Shown in pieces: positions 52,995 through 63,494 of a stretch of DNA of 64,000 bases. The translations under genes were made by a program, and so were the position numbers. Position 1 is the stretch's first letter. Every line of letters starts with the position of its first letter. The stretch is taken from the NCBI GenBank assembly GCA_034401135.1, contig JAWZSP010000009.1:1860001-1924000 (forward strand). Direction: 5' to 3'. This stretch comes from Volutella citrinella (taxonomy: Eukaryota; Ascomycota; Sordariomycetes; Hypocreales; Nectriaceae). Below the pieces are notes generated by a model. That model saw nothing but the letters and a program-made list of their open reading frames with translations. It ran no database searches and was not told the DNA's origin.

Positions 52995-54947
52995 TCAGCA
53001 AAGTCGAAACACTTGTTCCTCTACGGTGTCGGTCTGAAACAGCTCCCCATGCATTATCCCGTGAACATAGGCACTTCCAATCACCTGATACGACCCCGAA
53101 GGCGTTGGTCGGAGCGCGATGGGCACTCTTGACCCGTACAGAACTACCAATAAGTCTCCAGGCTGGCAGAGAAAAGGGCCCAGGCCCATCCGATTGCTCG
53201 ATGTCCTGATAAAAGTCCGGTTGCAGATAGCTTTGAGCATGGCTGCCTGGAAAGATGACGTCGCGGCCTGGTATCGCAAAGTCCGCTCCCTTATTGACTC
53301 TTCTTGGTGGGGTAATGTATCGACGCCGAAAAAGATACGGCTCTGGTCCCGCAACTCTGGCGGTGCCGGCTCGGTGTCATCTTCTATCAGATCGGCGCTG
53401 AGGCAACGATCAGCGACGAGGGCCCTCCAGAAGCACTCGTAGGTATCGTAGCTCGGAGCAACGCTATGCGCAAGATGGCCAACTCGCTGAATGAAACTCC
53501 GCTGGCCGGGCATTTCCCCAGGGGCTGGAGAAGCCTCAGGAGCTTCATCAATGCCGAAACCTTCCATCCAGGGACCGATGGTTTGGTCCACATACCCGAT
53601 AGTAGCTCCACGGGCCGTCAAGATATCGTCGTCGAACTGAACATCTGGTCGTCTAGAGCCTGCTGCATTGTAGAGTCCCAGATTGTGCTCTCCTAGTAGA
53701 ACCATATCCGGCGCATAGTGGCTCGAGTGCAGCTCCGGATTCCAGGTCGGGCCACTGCATGGCCTGCGTCTGTTGGAAACGATGGACTCCAGGTTAGAGT
53801 CGCGGTTGACAAAGAACTGGACATAGTCCGACAGAACCGCGGATAGTGGCTTGGAATAATCCGGCGGAACGGGTCTGTCCTCTTCCTCCACCAAGCCAAG
53901 CAAGGCGTATATCTTGTCGCGATCCTGGGTGGCCTCGAATCGCCAGGTGGCACCTCGAAGCAAAGGGACAGACTGCTTTTTGCCTACAGGGTTAGCAGCC
54001 CATATGACCTGACACATGGCCAGGCCCGGGGGGTGTCCCTTGCCTCGAGCGATGAGGGACTTGGAGGGCTCGGCCACATCGGCGAGCGATGAGATACCCA
54101 TGCCAGAGTTCTGCAAGGATGGCGTGATCAAGGCAATCAGGCCCGCGCAGCTCGCCTCAAAGGTGCCCTTGTCGATACTGGCGTGGCCACATATCACGAC
54201 ACACGGCCTCGATCCTTTAGAGCGGACGGCGAGCTCCTGGATGACCCAGACGCGGGTCCAATACGGACGCTCGAGAAACTCCCACACGGCGGCCCAGTTC
54301 TGCTGAGCAAGAGAAAACCCCATCCTCTCCATGCGCCTGTGCATCGGCTCGGGGGCCTGGCCTAGCTCCGCGCTAGAAGATGTTTCCACCAGTGTGTCCC
54401 CATGTTCATCCATGAAGTCGCCGAACGCCCGCAGCGTCTGGATGGCCTGGTCGCTGTTGCTGGAGGAATCCCCTGTCCAGGCCAACACATTGGATGCTTG
54501 GCCGTATACGTTGTACATTTGCCCAATCTGGCTCTCTTTCTCTTTCATATCGCCTTGGTTTATGCAGAGCGCGTCAATCCATAAAGTCCTCGTGGTTGTT
54601 GCGCTGCGCAGATGCCGGAGAGCAGACTCGAGGTTTGCTCCCACGCCGTGGCGACAACCATCGAGTCTTATCTCGCCACGGACAGTCGCGTCGCCCCAGA
54701 GATAAGATAGTGCCTCGTATGGCGGCGCTTTGGACAGATGGACGTGTTCGAGCCTGCACTTGAGGGGGGAGGGCGATGCACCAGGCTCTAAGATCAAGAG
54801 TCGCACTTGGTCGCTGCCACGCTTCAAATGCCGATATTGGTACTTGTCGTTGGCCGTTTCCGCCCCACCACAGCAGCCAAGGATCTTGCGTTTCCAAGAG
54901 GATCGACTCATTACAACGATGCTGGCGACGGGTGTCGCTGGTATCAT
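52995..54947 (-). CDS. HET-domain protein (heterokaryon incompatibility type)
   Basis: Single exon, 650 residues if the ATG at 54947 is used. The ATG at 54911 (MSRSSWKRK) has a better -3 base and gives 638 residues. The HET domain lies at about 77-270: PPYEALSYLWGD, LWIDALCINQ, QMYNVYGQASNVLAWTGD and later ERPYWTRVWVIQEL. These are the standard blocks of fungal HET proteins, which trigger cell death when unlike individuals fuse, although most copies have no tested role. The C-terminal half has conserved DRDKIYALLGL and a final segment with SAYVHGIMHGE. No NACHT, ankyrin or WD repeat is fused to it. Confidence 0.9.
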   Translation of the reverse strand: MIPATPVASIVVMSRSSWKRKILGCCGGAETANDKYQYRHLKRGSDQVRLLILEPGASPSPLKCRLEHVHLSKAPPYEALSYLWGDATVRGEIRLDGCRHGVGANLESALRHLRSATTTRTLWIDALCINQGDMKEKESQIGQMYNVYGQASNVLAWTGDSSSNSDQAIQTLRAFGDFMDEHGDTLVETSSSAELGQAPEPMHRRMERMGFSLAQQNWAAVWEFLERPYWTRVWVIQELAVRSKGSRPCVVICGHASIDKGTFEASCAGLIALITPSLQNSGMGISSLADVAEPSKSLIARGKGHPPGLAMCQVIWAANPVGKKQSVPLLRGATWRFEATQDRDKIYALLGLVEEEDRPVPPDYSKPLSAVLSDYVQFFVNRDSNLESIVSNRRRPCSGPTWNPELHSSHYAPDMVLLGEHNLGLYNAAGSRRPDVQFDDDILTARGATIGYVDQTIGPWMEGFGIDEAPEASPAPGEMPGQRSFIQRVGHLAHSVAPSYDTYECFWRALVADRCLSADLIEDDTEPAPPELRDQSRIFFGVDTLPHQEESIRERTLRYQAATSSFQAAMLKAICNRTFIRTSSNRMGLGPFLCQPGDLLVVLYGSRVPIALRPTPSGSYQVIGSAYVHGIMHGELFQTDTVEEQVFRLC

Positions 54948-55988
54948 GGAGGGAGCCCATAAACCCCGCAGCCAAGGTGTACAGCCAGCCAATCCATGTG
55001 CAGCTCAGCCGAGGCTGAACAAGCCACAAATTGAGTGAACAGGCCTTCGCTGGGCAGTACTATTCTTAGTATTCTGATAAGGCATCAACTCATCAGGAGG
55101 AGCCTCTTTCAGGTAGTAAATGCCCTGCTTGTGAATTCTTCAGGAAATGCTTTTATGATACATCCAGGCTAACGAAATGGTCGCCGACTTCTGTTCTGAC
55201 CAGCCCAAGCAATGCTTGCCTTTCCCATCCTCGTCATGGGTATTGAGCATCAAATACTTATTACGTATAGACCTGCCATTCTTGGAACAGTCCTCTTTGG
55301 AGGGCCCAGAGAGTGGAATCTGTTCCTCCGGCCGCATCAAGGGCTGCAGCCGGGAGGTCGCCGTTTGGAGGCACGTGCCATTTTGCTAACTATGGTCGTC
55401 TGTTGTTGAAGCTTGGTGCCGGAAGTCGGCCCCCCTGATGGTAAACGAGATTTGAGGTGTTTCAAGTCATGCGCAGCCGTCGGCTGGAGGCCCGTCGATT
55501 TTCTAGTTCAAGGGCAATAAGCGAGAGCTTGTGGGTCTGCGTAAGCGGCAACATTGTTTCTGAGATCCTTTTGCCTAATCAGGCTGACGGGTGGTGGTGT
55601 CCCCAGTCCAAAAGTCCCCATCACACTCAGCCTTACAGGGCAGGCCCTGTAATAAATAGACCCCGCCAACCCTTGAATCGAAGCGTGTGATATGTTGCCA
55701 AGTCTAGCTGAAGAAATCTCAAGGCTTGATTCGTTCAGCCCGCTTAGCACGGATATCACCGCATCTGATAGCCCCGCTGATGCGCCGACGGCCCCCAATA
55801 GCTGACGTTGAGCTCAAAGTTCTGTAAGAGTCACAGCACAAGTGGGCCATGTCCGTATCAGTTGCCTCCGAGCTGGCCATCTCGAAACCATATATATATT
55901 TTCTCGACTCTCGAGCTTGGCAGAAAGACAGACCAGAGTAGCTGTACACTTCGCTTTCCTTTCTTCATTCATACTTGGACGACCAACC
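54948..55988. other. Divergent promoter region
   Basis: About 1 kb between the HET gene and the secreted-protein gene. A good TATA-like run, CATATATATATTTTC, lies near 55889-55903, about 90 bp before the ATG at 55989. No gene is supported. Confidence 0.5.
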
Positions 55989-57794
55989 ATGCTTCGTTCC
56001 ACTCTCTTAGCGCTATGCTTCAGCAGCATAGCTCTCGCTGCTGACTGCAATCCCGATCAGAAGCGAACAACAAATATCCCCAACGGTGGCCAGATCAGGA
56101 AAGCTCTCGACCCAGGACTGAAGAACGGCATTTGCAACAACTGGAGGGTGGGCGATAAAGAGCAGCAGGAAAACACTTACAACCATGGCTGTAAGTACCG
56201 AGAATCGGGGGATGTGAGTCCCTACTAATAGCCTTGCAGACCTCCTACTGCACGTAGAGAGGACCTCAAAGTCGGTACCACTCAACAATTGCCCCGGTGC
56301 CTTTTACCAAATCATCGAACAATGCATCGAGGGAGCTGGCCTTTGGGGAGGTAGCTGGACATATGGCGGCGAACACTACAGCATCAACAACTCGGCGTAC
56401 CCGGCTAACCCCCTGCTGTCGTACGACGAGGGTGGTCCGGGGACTCTGGGAAATCCTGGAAAGGAGTGTGATCTGCCCAAGAGCAACCCGGCTACCTTTG
56501 CCGATTCCGGTGCCGCACAGTATCTGCAGAATTACCTAGCAGCACACGGGGATGGTGAGTCTCTTCTCTATTTTCTCCCGTTATTGTCAAGCTGGAGCTG
56601 ACGGATGTAGCCAACTGGCTGGTTGGCATGGAGAAGAGCACCACTTCCGAACATGGAACCGCAGTAGAGCCTGACTGCGGCAAGATGGACAGCGCCTTTT
56701 GCACCGTCACCAAGGACTGCAAGGTCTTTACCCCTGCCCAATTCTTCTACGTCCGATACGTAGCCGCCATCATCAACGAGGCCTTCAAGGGCATCCGAGA
56801 CACGCTTCAGAGCCAGGCCATTCTCGACATCCTAAGCGTCGACCAGATCATTGCCGATTTCAAGCCAGACCTCATGGCCGGCATCAACCCCAACGACTTC
56901 TACACTGCTGCTGGAGCCGTAGGAATGGGCCAGAGCCTGGTCTCGCTCATCCCGGGTGTTGGAACAGGCCTCGGCGCCCTCTTTGGTCTCGTCGGTGGCG
57001 CGCTCAACGTCGCGGCTTCCAACGTGGCGCTCGTCGAGGTGTACACCATCCAGGACCTCAAGCTCAAGTCGTCCAACTACATCAAGTCCATCTTCCAAAA
57101 GTCGGAGGAGTCCATGACGAACCTCCTCGCCCGACTGTTTGGCGACAAGTCCAAGGACTACAACCTGGCTGAGCTCGTGACCTTCCTCGAGCAGAACGGG
57201 ATCCCCAAGACGGGCAATGACTGGGATCCCGTTGCCAACATCTTTGCTCTGCCGTGGATGGACCGATCAGATAGCATCTCACCCAAGAATGCTCTGATGG
57301 GTGCGGCCCGCACATCCAACATGGGCCTGGTTGGCATCGTGCTCCATGCGCTCAACCGCGTCGTCGTCAACTGGAAGGATCTCTCCCAGGGCGACTGCAA
57401 CAAACCTGGAGCTCAGTGGATTGACGGCGAGTGCTATATGCTGTCGACAGGATGGACCCCGGCCGGATGGCAGCCCATGGACTCCGGCGAGCTCACCAAG
57501 CTCACGGACACTTACGGCTTTGACCTGGTCGAGTGGTACAAGAACGTCAAGGAATGCAAGGGGATCAAGGCCTCCAACCCTAGCCCCGAGGAGCTGCAGA
57601 GACACCGCTCGAACACAAAGTACCCGGCGTGCTTCTCTAGCCTGGAGTTGAAGGAGTCGTATTCGGCTTGTCTCAAGCAAATGGTCTGTACCGGTGATCA
57701 TGACTGTGACAAGAAGTGCTACGATGGGTGTGTTAAGCCTGTGCAGCAGGTGCCCTTTCCTTTGCCTGGTGCGTGCAAACTCAAGGAGGCGTAG
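55989..57794 (+). CDS. Secreted Cys-rich protein of unknown family
   Basis: Three exons, 55989-56190, 56240-56554 and 56611-57794, 566 residues, phases closing. Signal peptide at residues 1-18 (MLRSTLLALCFSSIALAA). I recognise no family. Visible parts: an N-terminal Cys-bearing region with aromatic and Gly-rich blocks (GGSWTYGGEHYSIN), a long helical-looking middle, and between about 270 and 318 a Gly/Ala-rich hydrophobic stretch (SLIPGVGTGLGALFGLVGG) that could insert into a membrane or form a hairpin. The C-terminal 100 residues hold eight or more Cys, including CTGDHDCDKKCYDGC. The plan, with signal peptide, hydrophobic hairpin and disulphide-rich end, is like some secreted membrane-active proteins, but that is only an analogy. 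Confidence 0.82.
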
Positions 57795-57947
57795 TTTGTG
57801 GCTTCATTTATGGGAAACATAGATTGTCGAATTATTAGAGGGTGGCTGTAACAATATAATGCTTTACAACGTACGATATCTTGTATGATTATCTTAGTGA
57901 ATGCTTCCTAAAAGTTATAGATGATTGACAAGGGTCAAACGACTAGG

Positions 57948-59179
57948 CTACTCAAACCGGATGCCAGCATCAATCTTGGACCAAGCATCGGCCAGAAAAT
58001 CCTCGGCTTGGGTGAATTGGAATTCCGGCAACGCCTTATTCCATGCATCCTCGGTAACAATCCAAGCGCCGGCGTCGATGCTCAGAAGGAAGCGAGCGAG
58101 AAGGTGTTTGCCGAAGGCCTCTCGGCCCTCAGGGGGTGCGTTGGGATGCTCAAAGTCTGGTATCCAAGAACATTTAATGACGCCGGCCTCAAGATCCTCG
58201 GCCTTTACCTTCTCAACCTGGAATGGACCACCTGTAGCTAGCGTTAGCAATTGTCTTGCCTCTTGACTGGGTAGGCTTACGGATCCTCTCGCCGATGGCA
58301 ATGAGTTCAGCCATGGTCACATTCGTTCCCCTGATGCCACCGACGACAGGCCACTCTCCCTCAAACTCGACGGCCTTGGCCACTACCGACGCGAGATCCT
58401 GGACTGTCGTGAGTGTCATGGTATCATTTTCGCCACCTTCACGGATAATGGCGCGACGGTTGTGGAAGTCAATCGGCATAGCGAGAGGATGGAGGTGCTT
58501 GGCGGATTTGAACGGGACCGTCATGTAGTTTGCGAAGAGTCCCGGGTGAAAGATGCAGTATTCCAGAACCTGAGCGCATGCAATCAGCGAGTCATTCAAT
58601 GCAGAGCCATCGCCCTATGCTTACCTTCTTGTCCTTATTCAGTTCGCGGAGATAGTCTCGAGCACGCTTCTTGTAAGTGTACCAGTCCAGCTTCTCAAAG
58701 TTTGCCCTATGCAGCGAGTAAGTACTGCTTGTTTGTCGAAATATCGGTCCAAATACTTACGTAGCCCACTCGCTGGGAGCAAACCGCTTCACGCCAGCCT
58801 TGACTGCTGCATCAATCAGGTTGATCTGCCCGGTAGGATTTTCCTCCTGCATCTCATTGACGAAGGATAACACGGTTTCCACGCCCTGCAACGCCTGAGC
58901 GAGCTGGTCCGGGTCATCGTAAGAGACCTTGTACCAGTCTACTTTGTCGGAGACTGGCAGTGGCGGTTCTGGGGCATCCTGTGCAGTTGGTTAGCGAGGA
59001 GAGGCTGGATGGTAGCAAGTCATTGTAACCCACCTTGCGGGATAGGATGCGGATCCGATGCTTCCCAGTTGCCAAGAGGGCATCCAAGATCTCGAGGCTG
59101 ACGTCTGAAGGTGTAAGCAGAGTCAATCGGTTGCATACGTTGACTTACTGCCAAGACCGGCCAGGGCGATGTTGACCAT
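57948..59179 (-). CDS. NmrA/isoflavone-reductase-like NAD(P)-binding protein
   Basis: Six exons: 59179-59149, 59104-59034, 58978-58761, 58706-58625, 58569-58281 and 58237-57948, 326 residues, every phase consistent. Exon 1 is just 31 nt. The atypical short SDR fold begins VNIALAGLGNVSLEILDALL; the usual GxxGxxG is reduced to GLGNVS. Later blocks are typical: GVETVLSFV, NLIDAAVKAGVKRFAPSEWA, and HPGLFANYM. Proteins of this kind either sense NAD(P) redox state (NmrA) or reduce flavonoid-like substrates. The weak cofactor motif makes a sensor or modifier role possible. It is divergent from the Zn2Cys6 gene at 59671, with which it shares a motif-rich promoter. Confidence 0.85.
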
Positions 59180-59670
59180 GTTAGTATATGAGATGTGGAC
59201 GGTTGTGTGGTTGATGGACTGCGTGCTTGGAATATTGGAAAGAAACAAGTAGTTCTGGTAGATTTTCTCATTTTTATATCGTGTTATCCAAACACTTAGT
59301 CTGGTATCTTGCATCCACACTCCGCCGATTTCACGGTTGTCGTCATTAGCTGTCGGAGCTTCCTCCGTAACACTCTGATCCCATGAGCGCCATCGCGGAG
59401 AACATTTGAGTCTGCGGTGGATACCGCTCACGTCTACAGATCCCTAATTGGTCTGTGATGGTGTGTAGATGTGCTGACACGCCAAATTGCGCCAACCATT
59501 GGTCGACTGAACCTCCGCCGAAACGTCGGAGGTAATTAGTCAGGTAGACGGACTGTCATACCGTCATCCCACCCGCTCCGCAGCATTCGGCGGACTATCT
59601 CAGTAATCGCCCAGCAACCAACACACCCATCCCGCAAACTCCGACCCGGCTACAAGGCTGTTAAACGACA
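59180..59670. promoter_or_regulatory. NmrA-like/regulator promoter with TCCGCCGA motifs
   Basis: 491 bp. TCCGCCGA occurs at about 59321-59328 and 59514-59521, and its complement TCGGCGGA at 59587-59594. The middle copy is part of a perfect inverted repeat, CCTCCG-N9-CGGAGG (59512-59532), within which CCGA-N4-TCGG is nested. Inverted CCG/CGG triplets are the known targets of Zn2Cys6 dimers, so the regulator at 59671 may act on itself and on the NmrA-like gene. Confidence 0.55.
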
Positions 59671-61854
59671 ATGCGCGGTTCATTTTCCCCAGAGCGACCG
59701 CGGAGTCCCGCTCCCAAGCGGCGGAAGCTGCGGAAAGGCACATCCAGCTGCTGGGAGTGCAAACGCCGGAAGGCTCGGTGTGTCTTTGACGAGTCGTACA
59801 GCAATGCTTGCACCCTCTGCAGGCGCCGCGGCACACCCTGCATTGGCCAAGAGCTGCCGGACCAGCCTGTCCCTGCAGGAAGCAACCTTCACCTCGTGGA
59901 AAGGATCGCGCAGGTGGAGGCTGTTGTGGGACGGCTGGCGCAAGAGATTGCAAGCAATGGGAACGCAAGGCAAATTCAGGACCCTTCACGCGCCCCTTCT
60001 GGAAGTTGTAGCGAACACTTACAACCAAGTGTGCTACTCCAGTCTCCGGATCCAATAACCGAGGACCCTTGGCCATATGCTAGTCGCTCGCATGAGAATA
60101 GACCCGTGAGCTCCCACTCCTACCCCAGCCACGTTCCAGCGCTAACCCCCTGGAAGCTCAACATTCCTGGGATTGATGATCCCAATAAAGCTCTTGATCA
60201 CTCACGGAGCACATACTCCATCACGTCGATACTGAAGCCACATGGCGCCAGTAGCCCACACAACTTTGATGCGCTGCGTACAGAGCTTCTGACAGCATGG
60301 CCTCACCCAAACGACATGGAAAGAATACTGCAAATCCCTCCAGGCGTATCTTCAGTGATATTTGGAGCTGTTTGCCCGCCACCAAAGAGTGCATCCACGC
60401 AGAGCGCAGCTGACGACGAGTCCATGTCGCCGCAGTCCATGCTTCAACCACCGCCGACAGCCTCTCATCCGGTGCTGATAGCGCAAAAGCTGTTGACTCT
60501 GAGCAACTACCTGCAAGGAATTCCACCAGAGTCGGCCCCGATCAAGGCGCTCAGAACGAGCCGCCAAGACATCATGGCGCGGATTGCAAATACTGTGCGT
60601 GACTGCGTCACTTGCAACGATGACCTCGTTGCTACATCCCTGGAGGGAATCGACTGTCTGATGCTCGAAGCTCTGTACGATAACTTTGCGGGCAATCTTC
60701 GCCGTGCATGGCTTACAACACGTCGAGCCGTCAATATTGCGCAGTTGCAGGGCCTTGATACTGGCACGCAGGCCTCATCCCTGTGTGGGACTGCTAGTCA
60801 GCCTGATCATGTCTGGTTCCGCTTACTGCAGTTTGACCGCTATCTCTCAATGACGCTTGGGTTGCCACCAGTGTCACTCGACGATAGCTTTGCCAACCCA
60901 GATGTCCTAAGCCCATGTGTTGCGTTTGAACGCATGCAGAGGCTGCATTGCGTCGCTTCGGGGCGAATCTTACGGAGGGCCCCAGCCGACATCTACAATT
61001 TGTCGCTCACTAAAGAAATCGACGAGATATTGGAGGATGCCTCATCGCTTATGTCGGCTCGGTGGTGGACTGTTCCGTTGATGTCTGCCAGAGATGGACC
61101 TGTGAACATGGCCAATGAGAAAATGCGATTCAACAGTCAGTTTATGCACTACCACGTCCTGTTGCATCTTCATCTGCCATATCTTCTGCTCCAAGAAGAA
61201 GACGACTCCCTCCAATACAGCAAGGCCACAGCTATCACGGCTAGTCGCGAAATCCTGCAGAGATACTTGACGTTTCAAATTTACTTTCCCATCGACTCTT
61301 ACTGCCGAGGGATTGACTACATTACATTTATCGCGGGAGCAGCCTTAGGCGTTGCACACGTTGCCGATCGAAATAAGTCCGACGCAGATATTGATGGACC
61401 TAGAGTTCTGCACCATCTGCGGCTCAGCGACAGAGGCCTCCTCGAGCAGGTTCTTCAGAGGGTGGGCACGATGTCTCTGTGTACTGGGGATGCTATAGCC
61501 AACAAGGTGGCTACACTCCTCCGGCAGCTGCTCACCATTGAAGAAGCCACAGCAAATGGAGTTTATTACACTGTTACTTCATACATGGAGTCCAAGGATG
61601 CAACAGACCGGGGTTATCGAGTAAACATGAACGAGGATGGTACAAAGTTGACAGTCAATCTCCCGCATATCCGAACTATCACGATCGAAAGACAGCCCCC
61701 GGATAGCGAGTCTGTTCATCAGTTGGTTGATTCAGTTCCACTGAATGTAGCCGAGCCCCAAGCTCCTAATGTAAGTGAGTTCCTCGAACTGCTGGATGAA
61801 GCCGCAGACGGGACAGATTATTTATTTTGGGATCCTGTCGAGGAGGCGAGATAA
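59671..61854 (+). CDS. Zn2Cys6 transcription factor
   Basis: Single exon, 727 residues. Zinc cluster: C27-X2-C30-X6-C37-X9-C47-X2-C50-X6-C57, preceded by the basic PKRRKLRKG stretch that is a likely nuclear signal. A coiled-coil-like heptad region follows (LVERIAQVEAVVGRLAQEIA), probably for dimer formation. Residues about 330-560 form a fungal-specific transcription domain: RRAWLTTRRAVNIAQLQGLD, WFRLLQFDRYLSMTLGLPP. The divergent NmrA-like gene and the repeated TCCGCCGA sites in the shared promoter suggest it controls that gene (inference). The gene ends 61 bp before the stop of the convergent transporter gene. Confidence 0.9.
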   Translation: MRGSFSPERPRSPAPKRRKLRKGTSSCWECKRRKARCVFDESYSNACTLCRRRGTPCIGQELPDQPVPAGSNLHLVERIAQVEAVVGRLAQEIASNGNARQIQDPSRAPSGSCSEHLQPSVLLQSPDPITEDPWPYASRSHENRPVSSHSYPSHVPALTPWKLNIPGIDDPNKALDHSRSTYSITSILKPHGASSPHNFDALRTELLTAWPHPNDMERILQIPPGVSSVIFGAVCPPPKSASTQSAADDESMSPQSMLQPPPTASHPVLIAQKLLTLSNYLQGIPPESAPIKALRTSRQDIMARIANTVRDCVTCNDDLVATSLEGIDCLMLEALYDNFAGNLRRAWLTTRRAVNIAQLQGLDTGTQASSLCGTASQPDHVWFRLLQFDRYLSMTLGLPPVSLDDSFANPDVLSPCVAFERMQRLHCVASGRILRRAPADIYNLSLTKEIDEILEDASSLMSARWWTVPLMSARDGPVNMANEKMRFNSQFMHYHVLLHLHLPYLLLQEEDDSLQYSKATAITASREILQRYLTFQIYFPIDSYCRGIDYITFIAGAALGVAHVADRNKSDADIDGPRVLHHLRLSDRGLLEQVLQRVGTMSLCTGDAIANKVATLLRQLLTIEEATANGVYYTVTSYMESKDATDRGYRVNMNEDGTKLTVNLPHIRTITIERQPPDSESVHQLVDSVPLNVAEPQAPNVSEFLELLDEAADGTDYLFWDPVEEAR

Positions 61855-61915
61855 CAATCTCCAAGTAAATTAGATTAATGAATATACACTTAATGTGTTC
61901 ACGCGCCCCTTCACC

Positions 61916-62689
61916 TCATTCTTTTGCTATAAATCTTACACAGATGACTGCTGAACCCGCAGCAACAATCCCCAAGACCAGCATCTGCAAACCCTCCCAC
62001 AAACATGGCAGGCCGAATCGCTCGTTCTTCAATAGCCGGCTCTTGGCCACGCCGTATAGAAAAAGAGCAATCGAACATAGGAAAATGCTCCACTGTAGCC
62101 CCAGGCCGACGGTGGATGTGAAGAAGTATGGGCAGAGGGGGATGAGGCCTCCGGCCAAGTACCCGGCCGATATTGATAAGCCCGAGATGACTGATGATCT
62201 GAGTGTCATTGGCGACTGGTTGGAAGACGTATCTTCTTCCTTGCATTGAATGCGCAAGGCGGCGCGACTCATGCCGCCTGCTTCGGATTTTAATTTGGCG
62301 AGAATGTCGGACATTGCGTCCTTGGAAAGCGACAGCACCTCGAGATGTTTCCTGACAAGCTCCCCCGGATCGGCGCTCTTTTCCGCCGTGCTTGCTATTG
62401 ACGAAGGCTCCTCTTGCTTCCAATCGTCCAGCATTCCGGATGCTTCTTCCTCATCTGAAGCCTGTTGCTGCGGCTGGGGAATCTCGTCGCGTGCAGCAAG
62501 ATAGCCACCGATGCCCATGCTGATTGTCCCAGCGCATAGCTCCGCCAACCCGCCGGTGATGACGGTGTCTGTCTTTCCCAAGGAGCTCAGCCCTGCTGTG
62601 AGGGCGAACGGGACGGTCAATCCATCGGAGAAGCCGAGTGTAAAATCTGATAAGAAACGAGCGAGTGAATGGCTTTGAGTTGGACCCAT
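61916..62689 (-). CDS. CCC1/VIT1-family vacuolar iron/manganese transporter
   Basis: Single exon, 257 residues. TM1 begins at the family hallmark LSDFTLGFSDGLTVPFALTAG (given here as LSDFTLGFSDG and LTVPFALTAG), followed by TM2 with GGLAELCAGTISMGIGGYLA, both highly typical of CCC1/VIT proteins. A cytosolic loop of about 90 residues with many Glu and Asp (residues about 75-160) is where metal-binding residues sit in relatives. Three more hydrophobic segments follow. The protein should move Fe2+ or Mn2+ into the vacuole in exchange for protons. No iron-responsive promoter element (GATA type) was confirmed. It converges on the Zn2Cys6 gene. Confidence 0.92.
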   Translation of the reverse strand: MGPTQSHSLARFLSDFTLGFSDGLTVPFALTAGLSSLGKTDTVITGGLAELCAGTISMGIGGYLAARDEIPQPQQQASDEEEASGMLDDWKQEEPSSIASTAEKSADPGELVRKHLEVLSLSKDAMSDILAKLKSEAGGMSRAALRIQCKEEDTSSNQSPMTLRSSVISGLSISAGYLAGGLIPLCPYFFTSTVGLGLQWSIFLCSIALFLYGVAKSRLLKNERFGLPCLWEGLQMLVLGIVAAGSAVICVRFIAKE

Positions 62690-63494
62690 TTTGACGAGGG
62701 CAGATGCTGCTTTGCTACAGTGACAAGAGAACTGTAGGGCATAGATTAAATCGGGAAGCTTCTCAAGGCTGCCGGAGCAGGAATTGCCGGGTCATCATGC
62801 TTTACTAGCGGCATGGGCCTCGGTGAAGATTTTAGGAGTGCTTATGCTGTCCAATTTGAAGTTGATCCAGCAGACTCACCCTCTCGGCAACTCATTGCCG
62901 CGCACCAGCATGCACTGGTGGTGTGCAATGCGCTTATTAAACCCAGCGCGTCCATTCGCTCCCAAGGCAACGGGTATAACGGATCGGGGGAACCTTTGTT
63001 GCCCCCGGCCTGGCCCCATCTGCCGCCAACTTCGCCCGACAGGCGCCATGGACAGCACGTGGGTGGAGGCCGATGTGCCGCTTATCCATGGCATCATCTA
63101 AAATCTGGGGATGGCCCACCACTGGCCTGTAGCCCGCCGTTTATGACGTAGGCACGGTGCCCCTGATTCATCCCGCTAGTTGACGATTGGCTGCTATTCT
63201 TCAAGATCTGAAAACGGCATTTTGGTGAGATTGAGAAGGCGGTGGCTTCGGAATGGCGTGAGTCTGAATGAGCACGAACGGGAAGGGCTTTTTACGTGCC
63301 AAGCGTGCACACCAAAAAAATAGGATCTCAGTCAATGAGAAATAGAAATTACACAATTAGGGTTATTTGTAGGCGTAAATGATCGGTTCAATATTAAGTG
63401 AGCTAGCTTGCAGGAAGGAAACCATCTTGCTCTGTACAGATTAAGCTACGCTCCACCACGACCCAGCCTAGCATGCAAAAAGAAAAACACCAGC
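62690..63494. other. Intergenic region, no gene seen
   Basis: About 800 bp holding the promoter of the CCC1-like gene and the 3' UTR of the phosphatase. No gene is supported. Confidence 0.45.
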
